This document shows positions 34,066 through 48,900 of a DNA stretch of 64,000 bases, in pieces. Source of the DNA: Congeria kusceri. Its lineage: Eukaryota; Mollusca; Bivalvia; Myida; Dreissenidae. The notes beneath the pieces were generated by a model, which saw only the letters and a list, made by a program, of their open reading frames with translations, did no database searches and had not been told where the DNA came from. Both the position numbers and the translations under genes were made by a program. Every line of letters begins with the position of its first letter. Within the stretch, counting starts at the first letter, position 1. The DNA lies in contig CM051028.1 of NCBI GenBank assembly GCA_027627225.1, forward strand, positions 27,828,912 to 27,892,911. Direction: 5' to 3'.

Positions 34066-36953
34066 ACAGTTTTTTTTATAATTGATATAAATAATTAAAT
34101 GGTAACAATAACATCAAATAATGTGATTCACTTTATCACCATTTCATTACACTATAGTAGATGCATACTGCTTCCTTCAATGTTCATTATTGCACATACA
34201 TCACTTAATACAATATAATTGGTAATCTTGTTAATAAAGGCCTATTTCAAGTGTTTCAACTGGCTATATATAACTGAGTACTATCATATTAAGGAAATGT
34301 CCTTCTGGGTTGTTTACTTGCTTGTAGAAATACTGTTTGGTTTCTGATTTCATTAATTCCAAATGTAGCTGGTGGATGTGTCCATACATTTCAATATTGT
34401 CATATTGTCACAGTTCAGGCACATACAAATATATGTATTTCTTTCACATTGCTTCTCAAGTTTGTAAGTGATTATGTGTTTTGAAAATATTCCCATTTCC
34501 CTCTATCGCATTTGTTATAATGCCGGTTACATTAATAATATATCTTAATATATAACATATTATTTATAATATACATTTTACATGGGAAAGATATCAAAGC
34601 ATTTTTCAACGCTATCTAAATGTATAACGAGTTATAAAATATGTGTTTCAAATACAGCATTAAGTTATTGCAGTTTCAGGACACTGAAGCTGAAAACAAC
34701 TTAAAATTGTCACAGTACATGATGGTAAATTCAACCTATGTTTCTTTCATTTCAGTTAACACTGTATCATAGTATCATAGTCATATTTATATAAAACTGG
34801 CAACCTTTCATTATATCCTTGGATAATATTTGGTTGGTCTGCAAAATTATTTACAGTCTAGTCGGAGTTTCTAAACTGATGGTTCTCATTGAGCTCTTGT
34901 AGGGATACCCGTCACAGCCAGGTTTGGTATTCTTGAGGAGATGACCATATTAATCACAGACAGTTCACCTGTAAAATAGAGACCTGTGACTAAATTTTAA
35001 GGAACATTTTGTAATTCAGCATGCGATGTAAAGGTAAACATAAACAAAAAGTATAATATTTTATTTAGACTTAAATTTGTTGTACCAGTTAAAAAAAAGT
35101 ATGCCAACTATTCATTGCTTAAGTGGTAATATTAATGCTGCAAAAACACAATAAATAGATTAACTTATGGTAAATTACTAATAAGAAACCATGGACATTA
35201 GATAAAAGTTAATGAATACAATGAAACCAATGGTATAAAAATATACTAATAATAATAATAATAATAGGAATACTGGATATACTGAAGAATATTGTAATAC
35301 TTTTTTGATAATAACAGAAACAACATAAAATTTAGTAAATTTATTTAAAATTAAGTATTAAAATATGTTATTTTACCTGACAAATAAGGCCTTTTAGGCA
35401 AGTAGTAACACGCAATGGCAGTCCGTATTGTGTGGATATTTTCATTATCTTTATTTGATTCTTCCTCAAAACCTTGTTTTATTAGAATAATGTAACTTAA
35501 AATCTGTTTCACTAGTAAGTTTAGTTTCGCTTTTAGTTTGGACAGTTTGAAAACACTAGAATCAGTTTCGATATCAGATTATAATTTCTTGAAATTATGT
35601 TTTCAAAGTAAGCCTTTTGGATAATAGGTCAAGATGCCTATAAAATATACATCTACTTTTCTTATTTTATCATCGTTTCGACATAAAATGTGGTGATATT
35701 TCAACGCGCGTCGTTTATAGCCTTATAACACAGGCGGATCACGCGTTGAGTGCATCAAGCCAAGATGGCTCCATGATAGACACGATATCTATCTTACGGA
35801 GCATTCCGGACATAGTCGATGTATCACGATTGTATGGCAGAATACAAAATAACCTATTTAGTCTTGTTTTGCTATTTACACCCGCATGCTACAATTACAT
35901 TTATCATGTTTATGCCGTTTTTCGTCCTGTCCTTTTACTGAAACATACTTGTATACTTAGCGCACTCCCAGTTTCTTGTATATAATGTATTGTAGTTAAC
36001 TTGAAAGTGTTATGCAGTGTATATAGTCTATTTTCGGTGCCTTATACCATACGCATACGGTAATAGTGAACCAGTCATTCTTATAGTCTTTATCTATATT
36101 GTATGGCCATGTGTTTAAGTACATTGTATATAGGGGCATAGTCTTTCTCTTAAAGACAAATAGCAGTCTTTTCATTTAAAAGCACAGAGGTGATTTGCTC
36201 ATGACCCATGATTTTTTTTCATGAAGCACTGTACTTCTAACAGTAATAACAATTGTTACAAATGGATCTGTCATTTCAGGGCTGTCTTTAAAATATGTTG
36301 TACATTTTTGAAGATTGGATTTTATAATACTCTCGACAATTTATAAACTCAAAATCACCTGGTCAACTTCTGACCGCTAATATGTAACTTTTTACAGTAA
36401 AACATGTTGCGTTGGTTTATAAATGCCTACTTTTTCTCAATTTAATTTGTCCTTTTAAAATCTTGATAACACACTAGGTAATAAGACGTTCCTCGAAAAT
36501 CGAAATACTGCAGTGACCACAATAACGGGATTTCTCCATGCAAAAATCATGCTTGGGAGCTACATTTGTTGACACTTAAAGGTTTCAAATACAGACTTTA
36601 ATCGATTTAGTTCAAATATTTTGGTAGTGTACAGTATGTTCAAGCAAAATTCATTGCAGATATAGTCTTTTTCTTATTCAGTTATAGTTAGTTTTGATAT
36701 TAACACAGATTTTTTTCGCTTTGGCGTAGAGTGCTGATCTTAAAGTTTACTAATATCGGGTAATGTGTGTGTTTAGGTGTAGTCTTTATCTAATGTGTAT
36801 ATAGTCTGTTTGGACTGTTCCCTAGTATAGGCGTTATATTTGCTTGTAGATTGCAATTTACTGATAACGAGTTTAAGTTCTTGGATTGCCGTTTGCAATT
36901 AAAATTTATCCTTTTTTTTTTTTTTGTATTCTATTTATCTGATATATATAGTA
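34066..36953. other. Intergenic; possible 5' region of a LINE
   Basis: No gene recognised. A short (aat)n run lies at 35248-35266. From about 36000 the motif 'tatatagtct' and variants recur (36017, 36138, 36660, 36800, 37077), linking this stretch to the tandem repeat and LINE that follow. A higher-GC patch near 35705-35850 has an open frame without motifs. Confidence 0.35.
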
Positions 36954-37765
36954 TTGGTTTCTACTATAGACATGTTTTGTATACATGTAGTTAATATGAG
37001 TACATTTGTCCTTTATTAATAATTCTATCAAGTGCATGTCTACTTTATTCTCACTAATAGCTGTCTCCTTATGTGTATATAGTCTGCTGTGAAGAACTAA
37101 AACATGTATATATGCACGTAATCATGTAATATATTTCACAAAATTGGCTGTACATAAGCATTTGTTTAGGTTGTATTAAGAACCTTTGTACTTTAAAATC
37201 AATTATAACATGTCAGATAAATTACCCTTCACCATTTGTTTATTTGTGTAGGTTGTTGGTTTCTACTATAGACATGTTTTTGAATGTTTAAGATGAGTAT
37301 ATTTGTCCTTTATTGTTGATACATTTAAGTGTGTATCTCTTTACTCTCAATACCAGCTGTCTCTATATGTGTATATAGCTACACATATGCATTTGTATAG
37401 GCTGTATTAAGAAACTTTGTACTTTGAAAACAATTATTACATGTCTTATACTTGACCTTCCACCGCTTATTTTTTTGTGTGATTGGTTTCTAATATAAAC
37501 ATGTAGCCGAATAGCTGATTATATTTGGCCTTTATGAATAATACTATTAAGTGTGTGTATATTTTATTCCCGCTTTTAGCTGTTTCTATATGTGTATTTA
37601 GTATGTTGTGAATATGTGTGCATATTTATAAACATGTATATATGTATGAAATGTAATCAACAAACTTGACTATACATATCCATTTGTATATGTTGTACTA
37701 AGAGCCTTTGTACTTTGAAATCAATTCTTACGGATACCTGACCTTTCACAATTTATTTAGTTTTG
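36954..37765 (+). repeat. Tandem repeat, three units of ~230-300 bp
   Basis: Units start at about 36954, 37258 and 37485 with 'ggtttctactatagacatgt' variants. Each contains 'tttgtcctttattaataata'-like, 'gctgtctctatatgtgtata' and 'cctttgtactttgaaatcaa' blocks. The array ends about 150 bp before the recognisable LINE endonuclease, so it may be the element's repeated 5' UTR. Confidence 0.65.
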
Positions 37766-37899
37766 TTCTATTTGTTTGACTTATGCACTTTGCAGCTTTT
37801 ATGTGTGTTATCTTTTTCTGCACTCTTGTCATGCCGTCAAAATCAAAATACCATGTACAGACTTTTACAACTAAGTTTAGCACTACATCTCACGCGTAT

Positions 37900-40800
37900 A
37901 TTGACTATTTAACAAGAATGACAAAAATAAATTATTTACATGACTGCAGTTAAAAAAAAATTCGAATAATTTTAGAGGTTTAAACGATCCTAAAAAACGA
38001 GATGATGTTTTCCAATGTTTGAATGAAATTAATTTCGATATATTGCTTACAGGACCTACATTTTACAGCAGATATGGAAAAGAGCTTATACTCACAATGG
38101 AATGCAGAAGTTGTGTTTAGTTATTGCCAATCAAACATCAGAGGTTGGGATTTTATTTAATAGAGTTATAGATGCGAAAATAAATAATGCTATCAAAGAC
38201 CAAAACGGTTATTACAATATCTTGGATGTAACAATTAACCACACTAAAATAAATATATAAACATCTATGGTCCAAACACTGATTCGCCACATATTTTTAA
38301 CCACATTGATTACATCAGCAATGACTCTTCCATTTGGTGCGGCGATTTTAATTTAGTGTTAAATACCAGCATAGACTATGATAACTGCAAGTCAAATACT
38401 AATAATAAAAATGCCGGAACAGTTTTAAACGATTATATTTTAAATAGAAACCTTGTTGATCCTTTTAGAAAAATTCATGGACACTGAGAAAATATTCGTG
38501 GCGAAGAACTAATCCAATTCAGCAAGCAAGGTTATATTTTTTCCTAATTACTGGTGATCTTTTACCGCATGTGAGGGAATGTGACATAGATATAATTTAT
38601 CGATCAGATCATTCCATTATAACATTAACACTTTATTTTGAAAATATCTCTCACGGCAAAAGACTTTGGAAGTTTAACAACTCCCTATTACTTGACCAAT
38701 AATACGTTAATCGCATTAATGCTAAAATTGAAGAAATTAAAAGGCAATATGCCCTTCCTGTATACAATTTTGATAATTTAACTATGGTTAGTAACGAAGA
38801 CATACAATTCAACATCGACGACCAGCTTGTTCTTGAAACATTGCTAATGGAAATAAGGGGTCAACAATTTCTTTTTCATCATACAAAAACTACTGTAACA
38901 AAAGTCGTGAACAATAATTAATAAAAGAAATTGAAAAATAAGAGGGAAATTATTCATAATCACGCAGATGTTTTAAAAGAAACGGAATCGCTTTATAAAA
39001 AAAAAGTATTCCAAAAATGAAGAGTCTATTAAACCAGACATTGAACACTGTTAAGGTAGTATTAATGTCCCGAAACTAAGTAAAAATTAATCCGAATTTT
39101 TGGAAGACCCTTTGTTACCCTCAGAAGTTTCTAACACACTAAAAAATACGAAAAATGACCAAAGTCCTGGTTCTGCTGGTTTCACATTCAACTGCTTGAA
39201 ACAATGTTTTGGATTAACATTCGAAATTTTGTTTTAATCAAAAGGGAACTTTCAGTAACTCAGAAAGAGGGTATTATTACATGCATACCCAAAGCTAACA
39301 AACCAAAACAATTTTAAAAAAATTGGCGTCCCATGACTCTTTTGAATACAGTCGATAAATTAGCGTCAGGTACTATTGCAGCAAGGTTACAATCTGTCTT
39401 CTATGTTCTAGTTAATAAGGATCAAACATGATTTATAATGGGAAGATTTATTGCAGAAAATATTCGACTAGTGTACGATATAGTGAATTATACCGAGGGA
39501 AATAATATTTCAGGGCTGTTAATGATGATTGATTTTGAAAGCCTTTTGATACCCTGTTCTTTGATTTTATCCTTAGTACATTGTCTTTCATTAATTTTTG
39601 ACCGATTTTTATTAAGTGGATTTCCATTTTTTACCACGAGACACATACTGCAGTACAATTAAATAGTTTTCTTTCAAACTTCTTTAGAATAGGCCGTGGA
39701 TGTCGTCAAGGAGACCCAATAATCCTATACATATTTACCTTATTATTGGCTATTAAAATCCGAAATGACAAAGGCATTAAGGGTATACGCATTCGCGATA
39801 CAGATACATATAAAATTTCATAGTTTACAGATGATACTACTCTACTTTTAGATGGATCAGAATAATCTCTAAAATGTTCTTCATAAACACTCTTTACATT
39901 CTGGTCTCAAAGTTAACTTTAAAAGAAAACACATGTAATTTGGATTGGTGCATTGAAATTTAGTACAAGATCAATTCAAACAAAAAGGAAACTTATGTGG
40001 GGTGTCACTACATGTAAGTTATTAGGAGTACAATTTCATATAGATCTTGAAAAAAATGATCTCCATGAATTTTAATGAAAAAATAGATTGTATTGAAAAA
40101 TGCATGCAATCTTGGATCAGAAGAGAATTGACACCAATTGGCAAAATAACGGTCATTAAATCAATATGTTTGCCTCTTTTAACTAACTTTGTTGAGCACA
40201 CTGCCAAACCCAAAGCAGGATGTATTGAATAAAGTTAACACAATGTTCAACAATTTTGTCTGGCAAGGGCCTCCTAAAATAAAAGGTAACATTTTACCAA
40301 AGATTATAACGAAGGTGGTTTAAAAATCATAAACATATATGCTTATGCCAAAAAAAATAACTAAAATTATCATGGCTCAAACGAATCATAACTGGTAATA
40401 ACAGCAGCTGTTACAATCTTGTTTCAAGACATATATTTGAAACAAATAAGCTGACAAACCTAGGGAAACATTATGTGGAAACCATTATCAACAACATAGC
40501 TAAACTTTTTTGGAAAGATGTATTACAATCATATGTCGAATTTATAGATATTTTACATATAGACAACATTAGTACATTTCTAGATTTACCACCGTTTTTA
40601 AATCATAAGTTTTTAATTGGAAACAAATCTTTCTTTATTAAATCATGTTTTGATAGAGGAATTAGATATATAAAAGATAGTATGAATCGAAATGGAATTT
40701 TTGTACAAAGGACGGATCTGGAAGAAAGACTTGGGTTAGCAGTCAACTTTTTTAGTTTGAAGGGATTAAACAATCTATAAAAGACTACTTTTGTTTGCTT

Positions 40801-41777
40801 CAGTTAAACAATACTACTGAACAATTCCATGATCCGTCCTTTCCTATTGTACCGAGTTACATTAAACCAATATTGTTGGAAAATAAAAACTCCACAAATG
40901 TTTATAAGATGTTGATAAAAAATATTGAAATTCCCACGTGTCAGGCAAATTGGAAATGTTTCTTTAATATATCCCAAAGTGATTGGAAAATTATTCATGA
41001 ATGGATCTTTAGAACTACTAAAGATTCCTTCTTGCAATGGTTCCAAACAAGATTGACCCATAACATTCTGTGCACCAATATTTTGCTCAATAAGATGAAA
41101 ATTTAAGATTCTGATAAGTGTTCTTTCTATAGCAAAGAAAGAGAAACACTTTTCCATTTATTTTGGAGCTGTAATATTGTACAGTTTTTATTAAATGAGG
41201 TAACTAGCACGATAAAATGTACAGATACTAATTTTGAATTTGACCCCAGGTCATTCATTTTGGGTTCAACAGGAAAATCATCAACTAAATACAACATTTT
41301 ATGTTTGGAAATTAAAAGATATATTTACATCTTTAAAAAAAATCACTTTCTCCAAGCATCCATAGTCTTAAACATACGTGCAAGTTAACCTTTACAATTA
41401 TTCAAAAATCGAATGTGAACGAAGAATGTAAATTTTTGTGGAGATTTGTGAACTCCCTTGTAGATTGTAATTAACGACTTGTATCTACGATGTTATGCAT
41501 GATAGTTTGCATCTTTCTTTCTTTTTATGTGTTTTGATCACCTGCAATCATTAATCTCTTGAAAATTTCAGTATTTCATGCTTTACGTTATATGCATGTA
41601 ATGCTTCTGCTTGATATGTGCATGTATTTATTACATCAATCTGAATGTGTTATATGATTATATGATTTCTTGTTATATGCATATATTTTGCTTGATTTGT
41701 GCATGAATTTACTACATGAATGCTATTGTTTGATATATGCGGGTGAATAAACAGTTATATTTGAAGAAAAAAAAAAA
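37900..41777 (+). mobile_element. Decayed L1/Tx1-type LINE (ORF2: endonuclease + RT)
   Basis: Conserved pieces appear in order across shifting frames. Endonuclease: D-L-H-F-T-A-D-M-E near 38050-38080; W-C-G-D-F-N-L-V-L-N near 38338; Y-R-S-D-H-S-I-I-T-L near 38600. Reverse transcriptase: G-R-F-I-A-E-N-I-R-L near 39440; R-Q-G-D-P near 39700; F-T-D-D-T-T-L-L-L near 39825 (family Y/F-A-D-D). C-terminal frames lie at 40475-40777 and 40795-41103. AATAAA near 41744 and an A11 run at 41767-41777 mark the 3' end. Many stops and frameshifts make it dead. The order EN-RT-tail and the motifs fit the L1/Tx1 group. Confidence 0.85.
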
Positions 41778-41884
41778 TTGTAAACATATATCTTCAAATC
41801 TCATAATCGTCTCCCCTGAAAACTTCCAAATCTGTTAGATTTTAACTCGTGGTGGAAGTGGTAACTGAGACGAGCACCAATGGG

Positions 41885-42100
41885 GAAGTTACCACTGCAA
41901 GGAGTTTGCTTTCAAGTTAGCCTCCAATACAATAACCAAAATGTTCCAGACACACATGGGATATAAGAAATAACCACAAAAGGCATGTCTGAGATTGCTA
42001 AATGGCTTTTTTACAAGAAGAGAAAAGGAACTATTTAAGTAATAGGCACTATTTTCGAATGGACAACGGAGGGATACACAACAATTTACTGGTATCTAAC
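41885..42100 (-). repeat. Interspersed repeat R1, copy 4 (partial)
   Basis: Inverse orientation. It holds the half of the unit missing from copy 3: 'tttcaagttagcctccaat', 'catgtctgagattgctaaat' and 'ggacaacggaggg' match 19720-19880 inverted. The L-L-G-C-V-Y-C half is absent. It lies just upstream of exon 1 of channel gene C. Confidence 0.6.
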
Positions 42101-42297
42101 TTGTATGAATGACAACACACTAGAAATGTAAAATTTAGCAAGTTTTATTTTATTAAAGTGTTTTGGACAATACATTGCAAAGAATGTAATTTTACCGCGT
42201 ACATTTATTGTGTGAACTCCAAGTCGACCGCACATCGGGACATTCAATCTGGTTCATTCTTTGACAGTCATAAAGGAAATCTATCGCTACGAGGTTG

Positions 42298-42888
42298 ATG
42301 CATATTCAATCCAATCCCCTTAAGAAATGGTTCCGCTCGCAACCAATTCAAACTCAATTATTGAAATTATCAGCAAGCTTATTGTTGCAGATAATGAGAA
42401 ATCTCCATCTCTGTGACATGCTCGCATCTGTGCCATATTTACTGAGTATCGTTACCTACAAAACTCTCAGTAAATATCTGTATCGAAAGCCAATTGAATG
42501 TGTCTGTTTTAAAATATATTTATGGGTCGTCACTTTGGTAGATTTAGCTTTTGAGCAAGTTGAGGCAAAGAAGCCTCCAGTAAAATATCGGAATATGTTC
42601 AGAAGAACCAGAGCATCAATAAAAGACTGGTGTGAAAACACAACCTTCCATGGCGTGAAATATATCTCGCGTTCAACGGGGTATTTCCGAAGGTGAGTAA
42701 TTAGCAAGCGTAGTTTGAAGAAAACATTTAAGATTTAATGGTACACCAAAATTAAAGTATTATATTTTATTTTAAGTTTTAAATTCAGTAAATATTGCCA
42801 TATCCATATGCAACAAAGCTTTCCAATGCAGTTTTAAACCCAGAATTACTGTTTCTTTGTGTACAGCGTGACGCTAATAATAATAATA

Positions 42889-42941
<53 letters not shown>

Positions 42942-45900
42942 ATAATAGTAATAATAATAATAATAATCAATTAGGATTTGCATCTACCGTTCCAAATTGA
43001 ATTATGTTTTGTTTTTGTTTATTGTTGTTCGTAACGTGTGCGGAGTTGTATGGGCATTTGCTCAATTGCCTCAAGTAAAGCAATTAGTTTTCTCTTACTG
43101 GGGATTCTGAAGTGTCACTTTCATTATATTACTAAGCACATGTATACTACAACCATCCTGCATCAAAGCTACACCGGACATCATCAATATTCAGGTGTCT
43201 ATGAACTGTTTGATATCTGTAACATGGTTTAATCATTGTTCCACTGTATTGTCTTTATTAACCCGTTTAACAACTTCACCATTTGATTATAAAACAATAA
43301 AACATTAAGAACCATGTTTTAATTTTGATTTCTATTTCAACCACGCATCAGGCCCTGTGTTCACAAAGGATGAACCGCAGGATCAAGATCAGTCTTAGCT
43401 GATCTTGATCTTCCAGCTCAAATGAGTGGAATCGCACAATATTTAAGTTTTGAAATAAGTTTTCTTCTAGACAAAATAACATGATTTTTTGTTTGATTTT
43501 AAAAATAATCTTTATATCAGACAGCAAATCTATGATGAAAAGAGTTTATGGTTATGTAATGTTATGTTATGTTATAGATCAATTTGATCCAGATTTTTTC
43601 GTGAGCGCCATTTTTGAACCTTATCCTGAAAATTCAGAATCAGGCTCAACTTAAACCTGAAAATCAGACTCAACTTGTTTTGTCAACACGGGGCCTGAAT
43701 ATCATTTCACATATATGTAGATGTGTACACTTGAAGTTATAAAATATTATAGGTTGTAAATGCCTGGCACAAATATGTTAAATTGGAAACAAGTATAAAT
43801 TGAATATGGTGTTTTGCTGTGTTATTACAACCGAGGATCAGCATTGGTGTAGGTGACAATTCGGAGTCTGAAATAAAGCACAATATTTATGTAAATAGTC
43901 TTATACCCAACCATTAAATAATTGACATTTCCAGATTGATGTGGCTCATGTTTGTCCTGGGGTGTCTGACGGCGGTCGTCCTGCAAATTATCGACCGCGT
44001 CAACTACTACAACTCCATGCCTATCAACGTGAACGTCAAGATCAACTACAACCAGTCGATGGAATTCCCTGCAGTCACCATATGCAACCAAAATGCATTC
44101 AGGTACGAGTGTTATATTTGGTTGTCATTAACAAAGAATTTAAATGTGCAATTGTCTGCTGAATAATTTTAAAAAGTCTATGCTGTATAAAATCAACGTA
44201 TAACCTACATGACCATTACCGTAAATTGCTAGAAAATTATTATGAAAAAAAGTGATATTACGGGAAGCGCATTTACTAGATAAATAGCATGACATAAATG
44301 ATACGTTGACACACGAATTACACATTTGCTGGTTACAATCAAATTTTTATTTTACAACTGCAATTTATTTGCATTTTTATATCGTGATATACGAATCTCT
44401 AGAGCAACGGAAGCTGCAGCCCGAGGGCAATATCGACTCATTGAGAAGATGTACTCGCATTCGGATCCGCTGACGTTGGAGGATCTGCGACGTCACAACG
44501 CGTTTGACGTCAGTTTGGAAGAGTTGTTCTCGCAGTTGGCTCATAGAAAGGAGGACATGATTGTCAAGTTAGTATTAGAAAACATAGCTGTATGGGTTGA
44601 ATATATACGAAATATGGAATCTACATTTTCTTGCACTTCTTATGGTTTATTTGAATTTTACATTTATACTGTTTAGTTAAAGTGTTTTTATGATTAAAAA
44701 ATACAATCTTAAATTCAATCGTAAATTATAACTTAGTCGGTACTGTAATACATTTCACACGTATAAACCACACATACGATTGCAAAAAATTGTGTTTTCT
44801 GTATTAAATTAATTACATCAGCTGCGCGTGGAAAGGCATGTCGTGCAGTGCAGAAGACTTTAGATTTGTTCTCACAGATCATGGTGCTTGCTATACCTTC
44901 AATCGGAATCACTCGGACATGTTCGTTACGTCAACAGGTAACATATGTCTTAACAAATACATATATCAAACAACAGTTGATCACTGTATTAAAGCGTTAT
45001 ATTTAGAACTATGATATGGATTATGTATTTTCCTTAGTAGTTCATTGTTACAAAGTATTTACTAAGTGTATTTATTAAAAGTTTAAAAATATTCTTGTTT
45101 AGAGACTTTTTATTATGTTAATCCCTGAATTGGTATGGTATCAATAAAAACATTTAGATCATCAAGGGCACAAATATTATGTATATGTAAATATGTTGCA
45201 TATCTCATCATACTAGATCGTCTTTCGTTACTTGTGTAACCAGTTTATTTCATAAGCTACACACATAATCGTCTCTAGGTGTAGAGTCGGGCCTCACATT
45301 AACCTTGAATGTGGAACAGTACGAGTATATGGCGGGACCACACGACGCCGCCGGGGTAAAGATCCTTTTGCACGAGCCCGAGGAGTTGCCCTTCGTATAC
45401 GCTCTAGGACAAGCCATACCAACGGGAACTCATGCGTTTCTAGGAGTCAAATATATGACAGTAAGATTAACTGAATTTTCATTATCGCCTTATGTCATCG
45501 CTTAAAATATTAATTACCGATATCATATATTGAAACAGAACATCTCATTTTTTACATATTCTTTATTAACAGATCGATAACCTACCTGAGCCACATGGCA
45601 ATTGTGACCGGAAGGAACTGCGACACACTGACTACTACACGACCGAGGAGTGCTACTTGGAGTGTCTGGTAAAACTGACGGAGGAGAGGTGCGGATGTCG
45701 CGACGTCTACATGCCCGATGTTAATGGTCAGTTTAAACTGCCAGTTTAAACTGTAGTCATTCTCAGCAATTCACTTAATGTTTTTATCTTTAACAGTTAC
45801 GAAATCGTGAAAGCAAAAACTACAATAAGCCGTGAACGAAGTTATTTAGAATTTGCACGGAGTTAAGATTCGTAAAAAGTTTTTGATAATGAGTAATGTA

Positions 45901-48900
45901 CCTTTTCTTATTACATGCCAAATTTGCAGTATTTCTATTTCAGGTTCACTACCAGTATGCAAACTTGGCGCTTATTTTTCTTGCATAAAGGACCGTAAAG
46001 GTATGCGTATAGTGCGTACAACTGAATATATAGATTTCAATAAATAAACGTGAACTGTCATTCATGCCGAATTTTCGCTGTCAGTGTTTGTACTTGGAGT
46101 ATGTTATCCGTAACAGTACTATCTGTTTCCTGCTAGACTTTTTTTTCAGTGGAGTTCACAGCATCACTTCGCGGAACATGTGGCTGCCCAATTCCATGTC
46201 ATTACGGAATATTTGAGACGTCAATATCATACGGAACTATTTCCAACCATGTGGTAGACAAGATCCTTTCATCGAACGAGACGATCAATCTTCTTAGGAA
46301 ATTAGAAAAAGCGTCGGAAACATCGTCGAAGATGGACGAATTAAAGTTCGGTACTTTTTGTAAAAATTCTCAAGCGTATGAACAACACCTTAATTCTGTA
46401 AAGAATGTCATTGATGAAATCGGAACTATTCTTTGGGTACAAAAAGATGAAATTGGTAAGATATATAACGAGATGGAAAGTTCATACAGAATCAAAGACA
46501 GACTGTTCCGCTATCAAGAGTATGCGCTAGAAAAGAACTTCCTTCGTGGGCGTGAGGCTATGGAGGAAAGGGTATTAGCGAATGTGGCGAGTAACTATGC
46601 AGAATTTTCAATGCTTACTGCCCGTAGAATTCGTCGTTTGGCTGGCCAATCACTGGACGAAACTCATAGAAGTATGTTGTTTGAACTAATTTTGGACAAT
46701 ATAAAAGTCAGGCAACAATTAACAGACATGGCTAGGGAAAACATATCTCAACTGATCGAATCGTTTATAAATGGAACCCCAATTTTCAATTATCAATTTG
46801 AAGATATACCAAGGGAGCACAACACTTTTATTGTTCCAAAATCGCTTCTTAATGACAGCTTATATTATAACAGCTATGTTTTACGATATGTGCCTAAGCT
46901 AAAAGAAAATGATTTCGATCTAATGATGGAGGTACTTGAAATGTTTGAAAACCTTGCGACCATTGCGTTTTATGAGAAGGAAGTCAATGAAACGGAACTG
47001 GACTATGTTTTTGAAAGGTATCATTTTGCTTGCAGAACATTAATGTACAGTAAAAGTGTCGTGTATAGCTACGGTATAGATCGACCATTGGAAATAATAT
47101 ATTTGCGCCATTTGAAATTTAAAAATGCTTGGCAAGAATTTCAAGATAAAATCGCTGAGCTACAACAAAACTGTGCGCATTTGTTAGATCAAATAATTAA
47201 TATTACTTCACTCACAATTCCGGAATTAGACCAATTAATTGCAAGACTTAACAATTTTACTGAACATGGAAGCGGAACATTAGTTAATTTAGCGGTTGTT
47301 TTCCTTTCTAACCGAACTCGATCTCAAAAAAGTAACGTTGCCGCCTTTTTCCGGGAGACAGTGTCGCGAGGTGAAGCCATTGCAGACAACTTGAAGGTGC
47401 TCAGTGCGCCAATTATTAAAATGTGGGATATAATCATAAATGATGAAGATTCACTTGAATATTATAACTACACCAACAACACGCTATTTATGAGCAATTT
47501 CAGTGAAGTTGTCCTAGAATGGACGGGAAAGGTGACTGAAGTCATGAATTATGACGTTGGATCCGTCATTAAACAAACGGATGAGAACTTTCGATTGGCG
47601 TTTGAATTTATATCAGCGTTTATGGAAACATTCCAGGCATCCATAGCAATCGACAGCAATTTTCTCAGGTAATTTTAGTAATATGATAAATACTTTCAGC
47701 CCATGTGAAAAATGTCAAATAAAATCTTAAAAACAAAACATTCAACATTTAAGTCATTTATTTTGCGATGTCAAAACATTACTTTGGGGGTCAATTCTTT
47801 ATATAAAATACGGTCAACACACAGATTATTTTTTTTACAGCATTATGGTATATACAGTGAACCAGTTAGAAGAAACATTCACCTGCACATTTGATAAATA
47901 CAGAGTTTAGAGTTTTTTAGAGTTTATTTATTGATTGAAGCGTCACATGTAAAACAGATAAGTGTATGATACAAACATAAAACATAAAATACAGTTTCAC
48001 ATCTACCCGGTACAGGCTTATGAGATTCTAAAACATGAAAACCTTATCTTATTTACACCATATTTGGACTATTGGAACATTCCAATTCTCTAACCCGCGT
48101 GTCACGGGTTAGTATTCATGTGTATATTGAATATAGAAAGTCCGGTTTGAAACATTCAAATAGTGGCTATAAAATAGAGTACACAGTTCATCTTGTTCTA
48201 AATATAGGTTGTTATAAACATTGAATTATTATATACATGTACTATATAAAACAATGATAACTTGTAAAACTTAAAAGAGATTAAAATAGTGGAGTATATG
48301 CTGGTATGCATACAGAATGTTATAAATTAACAAAACCTAGCACATGAAGTTTATAAATCATGTTTTATTCGCTTTATCATAGCTAAAAGACAATTAGTCA
48401 CATTAAATTGCAAAATACTACATGCCATTAAAAAGGACAGCTTTGTATCAGTGTGCATTGCGTTAATGGCTGTATCATAAACATTTTTATTAACTTCACG
48501 AAAAGCGCCAGAAGTTGTCCTGAAACATATCCACATATATTGTTAATAAGGCATCATGTAGTGTTGTAAAACAAAACGTATTTTACGATTCTTTTCGAGG
48601 TTCACTAACATGTGCACAACGGTGATATTTTAGCATCTTTTGTAATATTAATCTTTAGAGTATGGTTTGTCAATGTTAAAACTTTAGTGTACAGTTATCT
48701 TAACATCGACCATAAACATTTAATGCTTTAAATGGAACCTATATTGTACATTATTGTAAACATTTCACTTAAGATATACATGTATTCGAGAGTAGTAGTG
48801 AAAGCTCCAAATAAATAAATATCCAGATATTAAATTATTCAGTTAACTTAGTCTTTGTTTCAGTGCGTTTGATGAATTACAAAGTCTGAAATATTGTTAT

